Of a stretch of 64,000 nucleotides of DNA, positions 42,597 through 52,669 are shown piece after piece. The position numbers were made by a program, and so were the translations under genes. The stretch lies in assembly GCA_035772405.1 (NCBI GenBank), contig JAYKKM010000217.1, positions 248,001 through 312,000 of the forward strand, written 5' to 3'. The first letter of the stretch is position 1, and every line of letters starts with the position of its first letter. The stretch comes from Chrysogorgia sp. JL179-B06. Taxonomy: Eukaryota; Cnidaria; Anthozoa; Scleralcyonacea; Chrysogorgiidae. The notes under the pieces are model-generated. The model saw nothing but the letters and a program-made list of their open reading frames with translations. It did no database searches and was not told where the DNA came from.

Positions 42597-43339
42597 ATGC
42601 AAATGGCATACTCGAGTGAATCTTCAAGTGATAATGGCAGTTTTGTGAGCTCAGAAGCAGAGGACGATAGCCAAGGTTTCGATGTGGAATATGACGGGAA
42701 TCTGATTGTGCCTTATTCGTTTGAACCGGTCAACGAAGCCATTTCAGACACAGATTCAAATGTATCAAGTACAGGAGAAAACTCGTCGATAGAATCCGAA
42801 GGACCAAAAAGAATTGATGGTTTAGACTCGTAAACATCCATGTTTGTTTTTTACCATCACTGCGCTAGTTTTATCGCATCAGAATTGGACTAATTATTGA
42901 TTTCTATTCGTATAAATGAGGCAAAGATCTTTCTTTTATAGGACCTCTCCGATAATAATAAATATTGTCAATAATAATTCAGCTTTTTATAATTAAGTTT
43001 GTGTTTGTCAATGATAACAAGAGAAGAGGACCAGGAAAACAAGATTTTCTTCCTTGCTCACATAGGTGTACTTGTACTCACTGCCATATAATGGACAGAA
43101 ATGAGGAGTGTGTGTGCTGTCAAGAAATTATACAGTGTATAAATAAGAACCAAGAAGTAGCACAAGTGGAGCAAATATCAGTACCTGCTTGTATCACAGA
43201 TAACCCTGGATTTCAGGCTGTTTGCTTAAACTACTGGGTTCTACAGACAGCTTGGAATCAATACAAGCAACAATATGGTGCCAAAGCAATTGAAGGACCA
43301 GAACACAAACAACTCAGACATGTAGCTGTCAATAATTAA
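42597..43339 (+). CDS. Kolobok accessory protein with P2X7 C-terminal-like domain
   Basis: Exon 1 (42597-about 42827) encodes an acidic Ser-rich protein: AYSSESSSDNGSFVSSEAED, then NLIVPYSFEPVNEAISD. A donor (TC|GTAAAC) follows. Exon 2 (about 43020-43339) encodes RRGPGKQDFLPCSHRCTC, HCHIMDRNEECVCCQEI, CITDNPGFQAVCLNYWVL and GPEHKQLRHVA. This Cys pattern (CxxxCxC, ECxCCxE, C then a late C) plus the W-L-A-Y run resembles the zinc-binding intracellular C-terminus of P2X7 receptors, without the channel part. The gene lies inside the element and runs convergent to the transposase. Its role in transposition is unknown. Confidence 0.6.
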
Positions 43340-43704
43340 ATAATTAAACTGTCAATAGTACAATATATGTATATACGGTACATATGGTATTTTTCTTTAA
43401 AAATGTCCATTTCCTTGTAATTTCTAGTTAACTGCTATACATAATTATACAATATATACAAGTCAAAATACAATCTAAACATTTGAAGACTTTGAACATA
43501 CAACTTTAAGATGTACATGTTAAATCATGACTTTACTTTTATATTACATCATGACTTTACCACTGCAGGTGCAATGCTGTAAATGCACAGTGAAATATGG
43601 TGTAAATGTCTTTCAAAATGTCCAAAGTATCTGTTCTAATCATAGTAAAACAATAAAAATGTTAGTTTAGGACCACATGAACGTCCTCAATACCAACACT
43701 CCTA

Positions 43705-43980
43705 TGTAAATAACTCTCGCTAGCACAGTGGTTAGTACTCGTGCCTTTCACCTCTGCGACCAGGGTTCGATTCCTGCACAGTGCATTTATCTGATTAAAA
43801 ATTTCACGTTGGGCACATGTGGGAAGAGTGCTCTTCCAGTTTGACTCTACCAAACACATCAGGTTTTCTCCAGGTATTCCGGTTTTCTTCTGTAGTAACA
43901 CTGGACCTTTAAGGGATGGCCCTTACTGGACCACTAGTGATAACACAGTTAGATTTAGCTGATAGAGTTATCCAGTACAA
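43705..43980 (+). mobile_element. tRNA-derived SINE inside the Kolobok element
   Basis: The head has an A box-like TAGCACAGTGGTTAGTAC (from about 43721) and a B box GGGTTCGATTCC (about 43763-43774). The body carries AGGTTTTCTCCAGGTATTCC and GGTTTTCTTCT (about 43860-43890). This is the same body motif as in the SINE at 35487-35828, so both belong to one superfamily with different heads. Ends were not precisely defined. Confidence 0.65.
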
Positions 43981-44069
43981 ATAAGGTTTAGTTTAGTTTT
44001 AGTTTATTTTTTTGTAGTTTCGGCCTGGGATTTTGCTCCTGTCCTGAAAAGTGGAGTGTCTACAGGCAA

Positions 44070-46358
44070 TTACACGATTTGTTTACCCATGCTTGTTTTA
44101 TGGGCTTGTACAACTTCATCTTTACATGGCCTTGGTTCACTTGCAATGTTTTGAGGTATTCTTGTTGGTGTTGAAGAAGGTATTTCAGCCCCATCTTTAT
44201 GGCTTAATACATCTTGCATGAGGTCAGCAATGAAACCAAAGGATTTCTCTCCAACAACTGGTTTTGCCACCCATTTCTTTCTTCCCTTGGGGAACACCAG
44301 TTTATATCTCTGATTTCCTTTGGGTCTCGCTTTCTTCCAGTGTGTGGTTATGATCCATAACAGCCAGCTGTGTTCTGGCTACCATCCCTGCACAAGAAAA
44401 ATGCTGACGTTTTGGTGCATACTTTAATAAAAGGGAATGGTATACTTCTAGATTGCCTGTGTGGTGAAACTCTATTAATTTTGACAGGTCTTTCAGCAAT
44501 TTTTTGTTAAGGACAATTTCCTCCATGTTGTCTTCTTTACTCTATGCATTGAGAGTTTGTGATGCTCACAGATGATTAGATACAGATTGTACCCATTGAA
44601 AAAGGACTTCATTGCCCTTTTTCTTTGCCTTTAGTTAATTTTTTAGTTACCCATTTTGACAGGTGCCACACATCATACTGATGGATTATAGAAGGGTACT
44701 TCTTTCGTAATTCAGATGTAATTTGTGTATGACGATCTGTTGTCAAAGATCTGATTTTCACATTTTTTGCAATGACCTTGTTGAGTGATCTCTGACATCC
44801 CTCATTCTCCATAGCATTAGAAGATGAAACTTCAGAAACATGCACAACATGCATATTTGGCATTGTGACCAGGGCTATCAGAACGCCCATCACCACAGAG
44901 ATTAACGTCCTTTTTTTTGCTTACCGTATTGATCACCTCCTGCTGTTGCACTTCATATGCACTGTTGATCACTGGGAAAAGGATTTTGCATTGAACATCA
45001 TAAAATTGATCTTTGTTCACAAAGTTCAAATTGAGAGCTTGAGCAAATTTTTTGGTTGATTAAATGTTCCTCCAGTAAAGAGAACAGCAGCTGGAATCAC
45101 AACGTTGCCTGCTGGTTTTTCATTAATTTCAGGCTGGGAGGATTCATTGAGCATGTAGATTTTACTGTAACCATGCTACCGGTATGTGTTTTTTCTACTT
45201 CGCAAAGTGAGCCACATGTTTTACACAACAAAAACAGCTGGTCAAGCTTACTTTCAAACACAATGAATTTTCTTTCATTATTTAATTCCTCATTTTCAGA
45301 TTCACAGCTTTGTTCTGCATCAACACAAACATATTCATCATCGCTATCACTGTTAAGATATTCATCATCATCCACAGACTGTTTGACATCGGATGCTTCG
45401 CTGAATGTGTTTGTTTCAACAGTAGTTTGAGTAGGGGTACTAGGGGATGATTCAGGAAAAACAAAGGTGACAGTAAAATTATGATCAACAAGGTGATCAA
45501 AACTATCTGCATGGATTGGTTGATATAATCCTTTTCCTTGGTTTTCGTATTGCCAATGTTTGAGTTCTTATGCTTCGTTTAGATAAGCTTTCACATTGAG
45601 TTTCTGCAACTTGTAGAGCTTGATGTTGAGTTACATCTGGTGCTAGCTGAGTGCAGTCTTCAGAAGTTTGCTGAGAACATTGGGCAACACAATCAACATG
45701 CAACAGTTTTTCAATCTCCTAGAAACATGGATATGGTTATTATCTTAAAAGTAAATGTGGATTTATGTAAGACGAGTGTGTGTTTTATCTACTGTAGATA
45801 AAACTACTGTAGACACGCAAACCATTTAATGTCTAGACATATAAACAGTTCTGTTCGTCCAGATAAAAATTCACACTCTTGATCACTATTTATGATGGAA
45901 CTTTTAACAATATATTTTAATGAAACAGATGATACCGTTTGTTATGGACCACTAAGACTATTAAAGTGAATGAGATAATATGTAATATGATATTTGTTAT
46001 GATAAGTAAACTCAAGTAATACGTGTCTGAACATACTTTGTCTTGGGCAATCTTGTCTTCGACATTGTCTCACTTCTGTATCCTTTTCTGAGATAAAATG
46101 CGCCTGGGTTTACCGGAAGAGAACGGAAAAATAGAAGGCAAGCTTCCTTGTTTTAGGATTTTCTTTGTCTTCTGGCCACAGGATAGCTTTAGAGAAAACT
46201 CAAAACAATCGGGCGTAAAGTGAACACTGCACACGACGTACTCGTTTCAACCACGTTTTTCGTAATTGTCGATCGCTTGGCAAATGGTGATAGGATATAT
46301 CAGTCCCTTTGGTTTTCTTTGAACCATTTGTACAATTCGGAATCATACAATGCGGCAT
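44070..46358 (-). pseudogene. Kolobok THAP transposase, frame-disrupted
   Basis: The start at 46356-46358 opens a THAP finger: MPHCMIPNCTNGSKKT, YHHLPSDRQLRKTWLKRV, then in a shifted frame VCSVHFTPDCFEF and LKQGSLPSIF. Downstream minus-strand segments are 45503-45703 (Gln/Thr-rich linker), 45097-45500 (acidic stretch, then KFIVFESKLDQLFLLCKTC), about 44865-45100 (AGNVVIPAAVLF-type stretch, then CGDGRSDSPGHNAKY), 44609-44870 (VHVSEVSSSNAME, LTTDRHTQITSELRK, HQYDVWHLSKW), 44302-44526 (KLIEFHHTGNLEVYHS) and 44070-44297 (WVAKPVVGEKSFGFIAD). GDGRSDS, TDRH and YDVWH are the candidate acidic sites. About ten residues are missing from the THAP and again after NAKY. Confidence 0.7.
45704..46040. other. 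Probable intron of the Kolobok transposase
   Basis: This AT-rich stretch between the THAP exon and the next coding segment has no open frame of interest. Splice sites were not fixed. Confidence 0.35.
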
Positions 46359-46648
46359 GAATATTTATAAATATAGACTATACTCGTTTTGTTTATTGCG
46401 CGCAGCTGTTCAAAATATGGAGAGGATCGCGCCAAACCGCGCACTGACGTCACGACGAGAGACCGCTGTGTGACCGTGGTTTCGCTGAGATATACAACAT
46501 GGCGGCCTTCGTCTTTACGATTTTATGCCAGTTCATGGTGTATTTTCTCCCATTCTATTCAAGTTTGGGTTTTTATATTTTACAGAGTAAGTAACTATGA
46601 TATAACCTTTCATATGAACTTAAGTTGTTATTGGAACTGACTTCCCCT

Positions 46649-46652
46649 TTAA
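46649..46652. repeat. TTAA target duplication, right
   Basis: TTAA directly follows the Kolobok right terminus and restores the reading context of the P-element-like gene. Confidence 0.85.
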
Positions 46653-47470
46653 GGTTTCTTCATTTTTTCGTACAGAAGATGCGAAATGCTTTGCCCACCT
46701 AGCATCCAAATTTGCAATTCATGTTCAACTGCAAACGCGAAATGTATAAGCGAATTGAAGAAAAAAATTCTATTTCCACCGCACTCCTCTGCATTTGGCA
46801 TCTACAATTACAAAACAACGCCTTCATTGCAAGCAGCTAGAGCAAAAAATCAACAAAATGGAAGAAGATATATCTAGCCATGGAATAAAACTAATTGACA
46901 ACCTCGAAGAAGATATTACATCCATAATCGGCAAAAATTCCTTGGAGTGCTCTCCACACGTGAAGCTATTCTGGGAAGAGCAGAAGAAGCACTGTGCTGC
47001 CAATCCTAAAGGCAGATGTTACCACCGAAAATGTATCCGATTTTGCTTGTCACTACATGGCAAGAGTTCATCTGCTTACAGAGAACTGCAAGAGGTTCTA
47101 GTACTGCCAAGCGAAAGGACTCTTATAAACTACAAAAACATTTTTATACCAACGCCCGGTATTCACAATGGTAAAATTCAGCAGTTGCAAGATCTAGTGG
47201 TGTCTTTTTTTGTCTTTTTTTTTTTTAATAACTATTTTTGGCATTAAATTAACTAATAATTGCATACACTATTAATACAAACATGTATGTATGTAGAGAG
47301 GATATATAAATCTAAGGTAATTACTCTGGGTGCGAGATATGCGGCTGTTGCTTTTGACGAATGAAAATTAAATCCTCCTTAATTATTGGATTCACAGACC
47401 TTAGTGACCCTGAACATACCTTTTCTTCATTTGACGATGCATGCCTTGCATGACCAAGACTGCTTATTAT
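46653..47470 (+). pseudogene. THAP/P-element-like transposase gene, 3' part
   Basis: Continuing from 42354, the frame reads GFFIFSYRRCEMLC, PPSIQICNSC. After a frame change (about 46795) come a coiled coil (KQRLHCKQLEQKINKMEEDI), KLFWEEQKKHC, HRKCIRFCLSLHGKSSSAYR and VLPSERTLINYK. This matches the N-terminal part of P-element/THAP9 transposases. Near 47340-47460, VAFDE then MKIKSSLIIGFTDLSDPEH gives the region of the first catalytic Asp, again with a one-base shift. A T-rich tract near 47205-47226 is intronic. Confidence 0.65.
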
Positions 47471-47479
47471 AGGCAAAAG

Positions 47480-47800
47480 GAAATTATCCTTGAAGCTCAA
47501 GAACCCGAATTTTACAGCACGAAAATGATTGGGAGTCTGACAATAACACAGTGGACGTCACAGTGAGTTTTGATGGAACATGAGCAAAGAAGGGATTTAC
47601 TTCACTCTTGTGTTTCCTTTGTCCAAACCACAGACAGGATAACTTTGCCAGTGGCAAGGATTTCGTCAAAAACGCCGATGATAAAATTGGTGACTGGAAT
47701 GCCAGAACGAGTAACGAAGTATAAAAGCCCAAATATCTCCGTAAGGATAAAAGTATTTTCCCCAAAACAAACCACAATAACCATAAGACACTTATGAGGC
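47480..47800 (+). pseudogene. MULE-type transposase motif, fragment
   Basis: The frame reads NDWESDNNTVDVTVSFDGT, a TGA stop, then AKKGFTSLLCFLC and an Asn/Lys-rich tail. VSxDGTWxxRGFTS is the first-Asp block of Mutator-like transposase domains common in invertebrates; here the Trp codon reads TGA. It may be an independent fragment next to the P-element-like gene. Confidence 0.35.
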
Positions 47801-48780
47801 TAAAACGAACGAGATGAGGCTAAAACGACAAAATTACTCAACTGATCCAAAGACTGCAGAGGCCAGACTAGTACGCACAGCCAGTAATGACACTACTAAT
47901 ATCATGAACTCGCCTTCGTTTATTTTGTTTGCCAGGTGGAGTCTGCTGAGAAGATGGAAGACCATCTATTCTGGAAGTCAACCACACTAGCATTAGAGTT
48001 ACTGGGGATGTGAGGGTCAGGTTAGTTAGGTTGGTGATGGGAGGATCTGTCAAAGGTGTTGCAAGCGGTATAAATTTGGTCAGTGCAGGCGATGAGATGA
48101 ACTCCGGAAAAACAGGCGGCAAGGTTTCTGTCAGGACTTTTACTGCTGGGAGAGTTGGGAGATTACTTGAATATCACAAATTATCAAAAATGTGCATTGA
48201 AACCAACACAATGCAAGGATAATTTGGAAGTTACTTTCTCCAAAGACACTTTCTCCAAAGCACTGTCAAAATACAACCACAATTTCTGGTCGTCTTCCAT
48301 CATAAGAAAATCGTGTTGTCTTTGAGATCAATGTAAAATACGACAGCCAAATGATGATTGAAACTTCTTTGGCATAACATTTTAATAGTTGGTATTCAAT
48401 CAGCTTTTGACGGTGACAAGAATTTTTTCCTCATCCAATGTCGGTAGGTATGGAGAGTTTATACAAACCTCTTTGGAAAGCCATAATAAACAACAATGAT
48501 CACCCTCGATTTATTCGACGTTAATTATAAATAAAAAATCCGGCAAAAACATTGTCAAACCTGTTTTCATGCATAACGTTTCAGCGACTATGTTTTTCCT
48601 GCTATCTCCACTCAGACCAACCCCTACAACACCATATATAGGTTCATCAACATCTGTTCTCGACAAAGATAGCATCGTGCCTGCAGTGAGAGTCTATAAA
48701 TCGGTTTTAAGTCTACAAATGGAAGAATTCATGAAGGGACTGTGGTGCTGGTATCACCGTGATCCGTAAGAACTTCACAA
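47801..48780. other. Unassigned segment upstream of the BEL fragment
   Basis: A plus-strand frame 48010-48222 is Val/Gly-rich and unrecognised. The segment may include decayed BEL gag sequence. Confidence 0.3.
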
Positions 48781-49770
48781 CAAAGGCTCTTGGTCTACAT
48801 GGATGATGAGAGCAGATTGATATAGTGGCCGTTGGTGGTGAAAGAATAACACAGAACGACAGCAGGATGGTTAAGTTTTGGATCTCGCTGCTAAATGAAA
48901 ACAAGTCTTATCCTGTTGAAGTACACGAAATCGATCATACCATCATCAATATCCCTGTACTCGACCGCACTTGGCTAAAGTCCTTTGATCACCTTAACGA
49001 TATCGAGTTCCCTCATCATGCTGGTCCAATAGATGTGATCCACACCGTTCTTGACAACAGGCGTCGACCTGTTTGGTCCATTGTTCCTTAAGTATGGACG
49101 AGACAAGAAAATTAAGAGCTAGGGAGCTGTTTTCGTGTGCACGACGGTTCAATGACACAATCGTTTCAGACAATGGAACATCGTTCACGGGTGCTGAAAG
49201 AGAGCTAAAGAAGCTTTACAAGCTTTCCCTTTACAAGAAGGGAAACAAGAAATCGAGGATTTCTCTGTCCTCCATAAGGTTAGATAGCAATTTAACACAC
49301 TGCTGAGTCCACCAAGGAGGAATTTTTGAAAGCATGGCAAAACTGACAAAGACTGCTTTACGAGTTGCAGTCAACAAGTTTTGTTGTGGAACGAGATGTC
49401 AACCGTGTTTCCCGAAGTCGAATGCCTTATCAACAGCTGCCCCCTTGGATATCCCTCCAATAATGCGAATGACCTCTGCAACCCTTGACACCCAACCATT
49501 TCATACTTGGTTGTGCAATGGCTGACATTCCAAAAGATCCCATAAGAGGTTCGACTACGTCCAGACGTTAGTTCAACAGTTCTGGTATCGGTTTCAGCGG
49601 GAATATCTCCTGACACTAATGCGATGGGCGAAGTGGAAAGGTAAAGAACGGCAGTTAAATGTCGGTGATATAGTTCTGGTGGTCGACACGAATGTCGCAA
49701 GAGCAAAGTGGAACTTACCGAGAATTACCGAAGTTTATCCTAAGCTAAGAACCAATTCAGTTTCGAGTGT
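48780..49770 (+). pseudogene. BEL/Pao pol fragment: protease end joined to integrase
   Basis: Frames encode a stretch typical of the end of the BEL aspartic-protease region (LDRTWLKSFDHLNDIEF, GPIDVIHTVLD). After a short gap, integrase blocks follow: IVSDNGTSFTGAERELKKL (second Asp), then KAWQN-/MAKLTKTALRVAV (around the catalytic Glu), LTPNHFILGCAMADIP, and the SH3-like tail (RAKWKGKERQLNVGD, VLVVDTNVARAKW). The whole RT and RNase H are missing. Several frame changes are present (about 49085, 49330, 49500). It is a dead internal-deletion copy, and no LTRs were identified. Confidence 0.7.
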
Positions 49771-50663
49771 AGATGCATTTGTGCGTTAAGTATGACACAA
49801 TATTCGCGGTCAATCTGTATGGTATTTACAGCGGCTCGCTTTCAGCTCTCCTTGTAAATCCCATACAGATCAGCCGCTCATATTGCATCTATTACTCGAG
49901 CAACATCAGCAGACACATGTACGCATTGCGGACCTATTTTCCATTTGGTTTTGGTCCTAGTGTTTAATGGCAAATTGCTATTGATATGTGAACTACACTG
50001 TACTTTTTTTACCTTCTCTACAATTTCTTTAAGTTGAACATCCACATCATTAATTTCAATGTCTAATCTTCAAACTTGCCTTTACAGGTGATTTTCAACA
50101 CAAACTTGGCCCCCTAGCAAGGGGAATGGGCCGAGGGGCATGTGGAGGGAGAACAGGGAGTTATCCCACTCTCGACAGACAATGTCATCGTCTGTACAGG
50201 GGGTAAAGGTGGTTCGGAGGAGATTTGTTGGGTCAGGGTTGGGCGAATTCAAGGTGTTTACTTCTTTAGCCGGCCACGTACTAAAACCATGCACTTGCCT
50301 CTAGTTTACTGTGGTCAGGCCGGCTCACCCGTCGACAGCACCGCGTTTTTGAACTTTTTAGCTCCTAGGATTTCCAATGAACAGATAAACTTTTAGCTGT
50401 ATACATATTCTTTAGTTCGTTTTTAGTGTTTTTACCTCGTTTTAAATTATGTAAGGACCTTTGTAGTCCTTTTATCTAGGTTTACACTATTGAATTTCTA
50501 GTTTTTAGTATATCTTCATTGATTTAGTTTGGGGGCCAAAATGCAATGTCCCTTAGGTATACATTTTGTTAATTGTTTTAACTAGATTTCAAATAAAAAA
50601 GAGGACCTGGGTAGTCCATGCACTCTAGGCCCTCGGAGCCCTAGACACCCAGTAATCAATATA
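49771..50663. other. Spacer between BEL fragment and U1-like sequence
   Basis: No coding feature is supported. TTCAAATAAAAAAG (about 50588-50601) also occurs immediately before the second U1-like copy (about 63015-63028). That makes it part of the shared composite repeat or of an upstream element's 3' end. Confidence 0.4.
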
Positions 50664-50827
50664 AAACTTACCTGACACGAGAGGCACTCTGATCACATAG
50701 GGAGTCCTCTCAGGATGAGGCCCTCTCATTACACTTCCACTGGGTTGACTCCTGCGATTGCCCCAAATGTGGGCAACTCGAGCATATAATTTCTGGTAGT
50801 GGAGACCTGCGTTCACGCTCGTCCCCT
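50664..50827 (+). ncRNA. U1 snRNA-like gene or pseudogene, copy 1
   Basis: The 164-nt sequence aligns end to end with U1. The 5' end has ACTTACCTG (50666-50674), the 5'-splice-site pairing region. Stem-loop I has perfect arms GAGAGG/CCTCTC (50679-50684, 50706-50711) and loop GATCACATAGG, close to the U1-70K site. Stem-loop II loop is CATTACACTTCC (U1A site with one change). Stem-loop III has TTGCCC/GGGCAA arms, a compensated pair relative to vertebrate U1. An Sm-like AATTTCTGG (50788-50796) and a GC-rich 3' stem-loop follow. Intact pairing argues that it could be functional. No PSE could be named. Confidence 0.85.
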
Positions 50828-51328
50828 TCATGCTAAAACAAACCACTCACATCAAATCCAACGAACCACGTAAAGTTCACAGTACCGCCGAATCAACATT
50901 CGATCGACAGGCTCTCGAACCGAACAACAAATGCTGACGTCAAACAAACAGAATCCGTCCCATCCTTTGTCCAGATCCTTTCGCAAGAATCCGGAAACTA
51001 CCAACGACGACGAAACAGCTACAATCACGAACACAGACATCGATCATCAACAACACCTCGATCTATCGAATATCACTTCCTGCCGTTCAACTCGTCAGCA
51101 GCGATTGCAACAAAACTACCGCTAATTTCGAGCTGTCACTTCTGCCATCCATCCAACTCTCCCACCCCTCCTTTATGCAGCAAGTTCGCAAAAGAACATT
51201 GGCTCACAATCTTCACTGACGAATTCATGAATACTGCACTCCCAGGTCCGATTGATTTACATATACGAACTGGTCGACGCCACTGCGAATTCGACTCCCA
51301 CAACACTTCGCTTTCGACGTAGAAAATA
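50828..51328. repeat. Spacer of the composite U1-5S repeat, copy 1
   Basis: This segment is highly similar to 63191-63662, with small indels (for example 25 bp near 50888-50905). It has no recognised gene; the short frames in it are not conserved in length between copies. Confidence 0.7.
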
Positions 51329-51329
51329 T

Positions 51330-51443
51330 GTACGACCACACCACCAGGAAAACACTCTTGTCCGATCACCGCAGTCAAGTCTGGTCGGGCGGAGTTAGTA
51401 CTTGGATGGGTGACCGCATGGGAATACTCTGTGTCGTAGACCA
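51330..51443 (+). rRNA. 5S rRNA-like gene, copy 1
   Basis: The about 114-nt sequence begins TACGACCACACCACC and ends GTGTCGTAGACC, whose ends pair (helix I). GTCCGATCACCGCAGTCAAG and GGTCGGGCGGAGTTAGTACT match the eukaryotic 5S core, and TTGGATGGGTGACC is the box C of the internal Pol III promoter. A TTTT (about 51451) can terminate Pol III. The loop A/helix II part is diverged, so it may be a variant or a pseudogene. Confidence 0.8.
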
Positions 51444-51544
51444 ACCGCCTTTTGGTTTGAACGCGCTCAAATAGCGCCATGTGACGGCCAGCGGAACCGC
51501 TTGTTTTTGCACACCGTTTTTCGTTTTTAGGCTTTCAAAATAAG

Positions 51545-51571
51545 GGCTTCTCGGCCATTTGGCAAAGCGAT
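51545..51571 (+). ncRNA. U2 snRNA 5' stem-loop-like fragment, copy 1
   Basis: GGCTTCTCGGCCATTTGGC then AAAG matches the 5' stem-loop I of U2 (about 20 of 22 positions by eye), after which similarity stops. A related sequence stands at the same relative place in copy 2. Alone this would be weak; the shared position makes it more credible. Confidence 0.45.
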
Positions 51572-51579
51572 ATCCTCAT

Positions 51580-52660
51580 CCGAGAGTTCTACTAGAGTTC
51601 CTCAACTAAAGTGACTTGGACGGATCCATGCTCGGTGTGCCGCTAGCCCGTAACGCCCATACACTTCAACGAGCTTTACAACGCCTCATGGTTTTTTCTT
51701 TTGTTGTGGGATTGGTGTCTCCATGAGAGCATATCTCGTGCGCCCGCTTGGCTTCGTGGAATCCCACTGCGTGGTTTGGTCTACCTTCGCTAGGCGCCCA
51801 ATGTTGGCCCAGTGAAAGTCTTCACTGGTCCGTAAGTGTGTTTGTATGTGTGCCTATTCCGTATTAGCTAGCTTCATCCTTGGTCTTGCCATCAGATCTT
51901 TCTCTATGGTCAATTCTCCTCCCCTGGCTTAAGAAAGTGCCCGGAACATCGTGGTGATATTGGTTTTCGTTCTCCGTGGCTTACTTGTCCTCAAATTGCC
52001 CGTTAACTTGGAATATCTACAAAACTTGTTAAACTTAAAACTGAATGGCTACTATCTACATCTCCTTCTGGTTCTTCCTACAACAATATTTTCCCTCAAA
52101 ACATTCTCAAATCCCTTACTTGCTATAATTTAAAGTGCTTATAAACCCAAAATGGTTTTTTTGGTGATTCGGATAGAGCATAAAAAGTTAGTCAATAAGT
52201 TCTAGATTAGTTTTTGCGTTAAACTTTTAGTTTCGGAGATATAAGGGCTCAAAGTCACAATTTGTGAAAAAAAGTAGCACAGGCCGGGAGACTGGATGCG
52301 AGGAACGTGTTATGTTTCAATACTTATAAAAATATATTACAATTCGAGTAGACAAGGTAACATCGCATAATCTTACTCAATATAAACTCACTGAACATGA
52401 TATTCCTAATAACACTTTTAAATCTAAAGACATTTAGTTTGAATTTGTACGTTCTGTCGAGTTCTTATCGATTCTTTATTTTCTGAAGCTAGTTCGTCTC
52501 TCAAACTTCCTTTCCCTTCTGAACATATTCACCTTCTCAAATTCTCCCATGATTAAATAAACTTGCCTTCCCCTCCTGACTTCATTATCTCGTTTTTCCT
52601 CTCTCTTTCATTTTCTTACTTCTTTGTTGAAATTATTTGTGTATTTTATATATTTTAATG
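51580..52660. other. Unassigned segment
   Basis: No RNA or protein family is recognised. T/C-rich simple sequence lies near 52560-52630. Confidence 0.35.
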
Positions 52661-52669
52661 TCTAAGTAT

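Larger units (their letters stand above)
42355..46648. mobile_element. Kolobok DNA transposon, complete, nested in a P-element-like gene
   Basis: The 4,294-bp element starts AGGGGAAGTCAGTTCC and ends GGAACTGACTTCCCCT. The inverted repeats extend roughly 215-230 bp (42355-about 42575 and about 46420-46648). TTAA duplications flank it. THAP-containing transposases and TTAA targets are the known hallmarks of the Kolobok superfamily. It carries a minus-strand transposase, a plus-strand two-exon accessory gene and a tRNA-type SINE. Confidence 0.85.

Noticed and set aside
50100..50400. Possible structural RNA or coding segment of higher GC
   Set aside because: I could match it to no RNA or protein, and its open frame has no recognisable motif.
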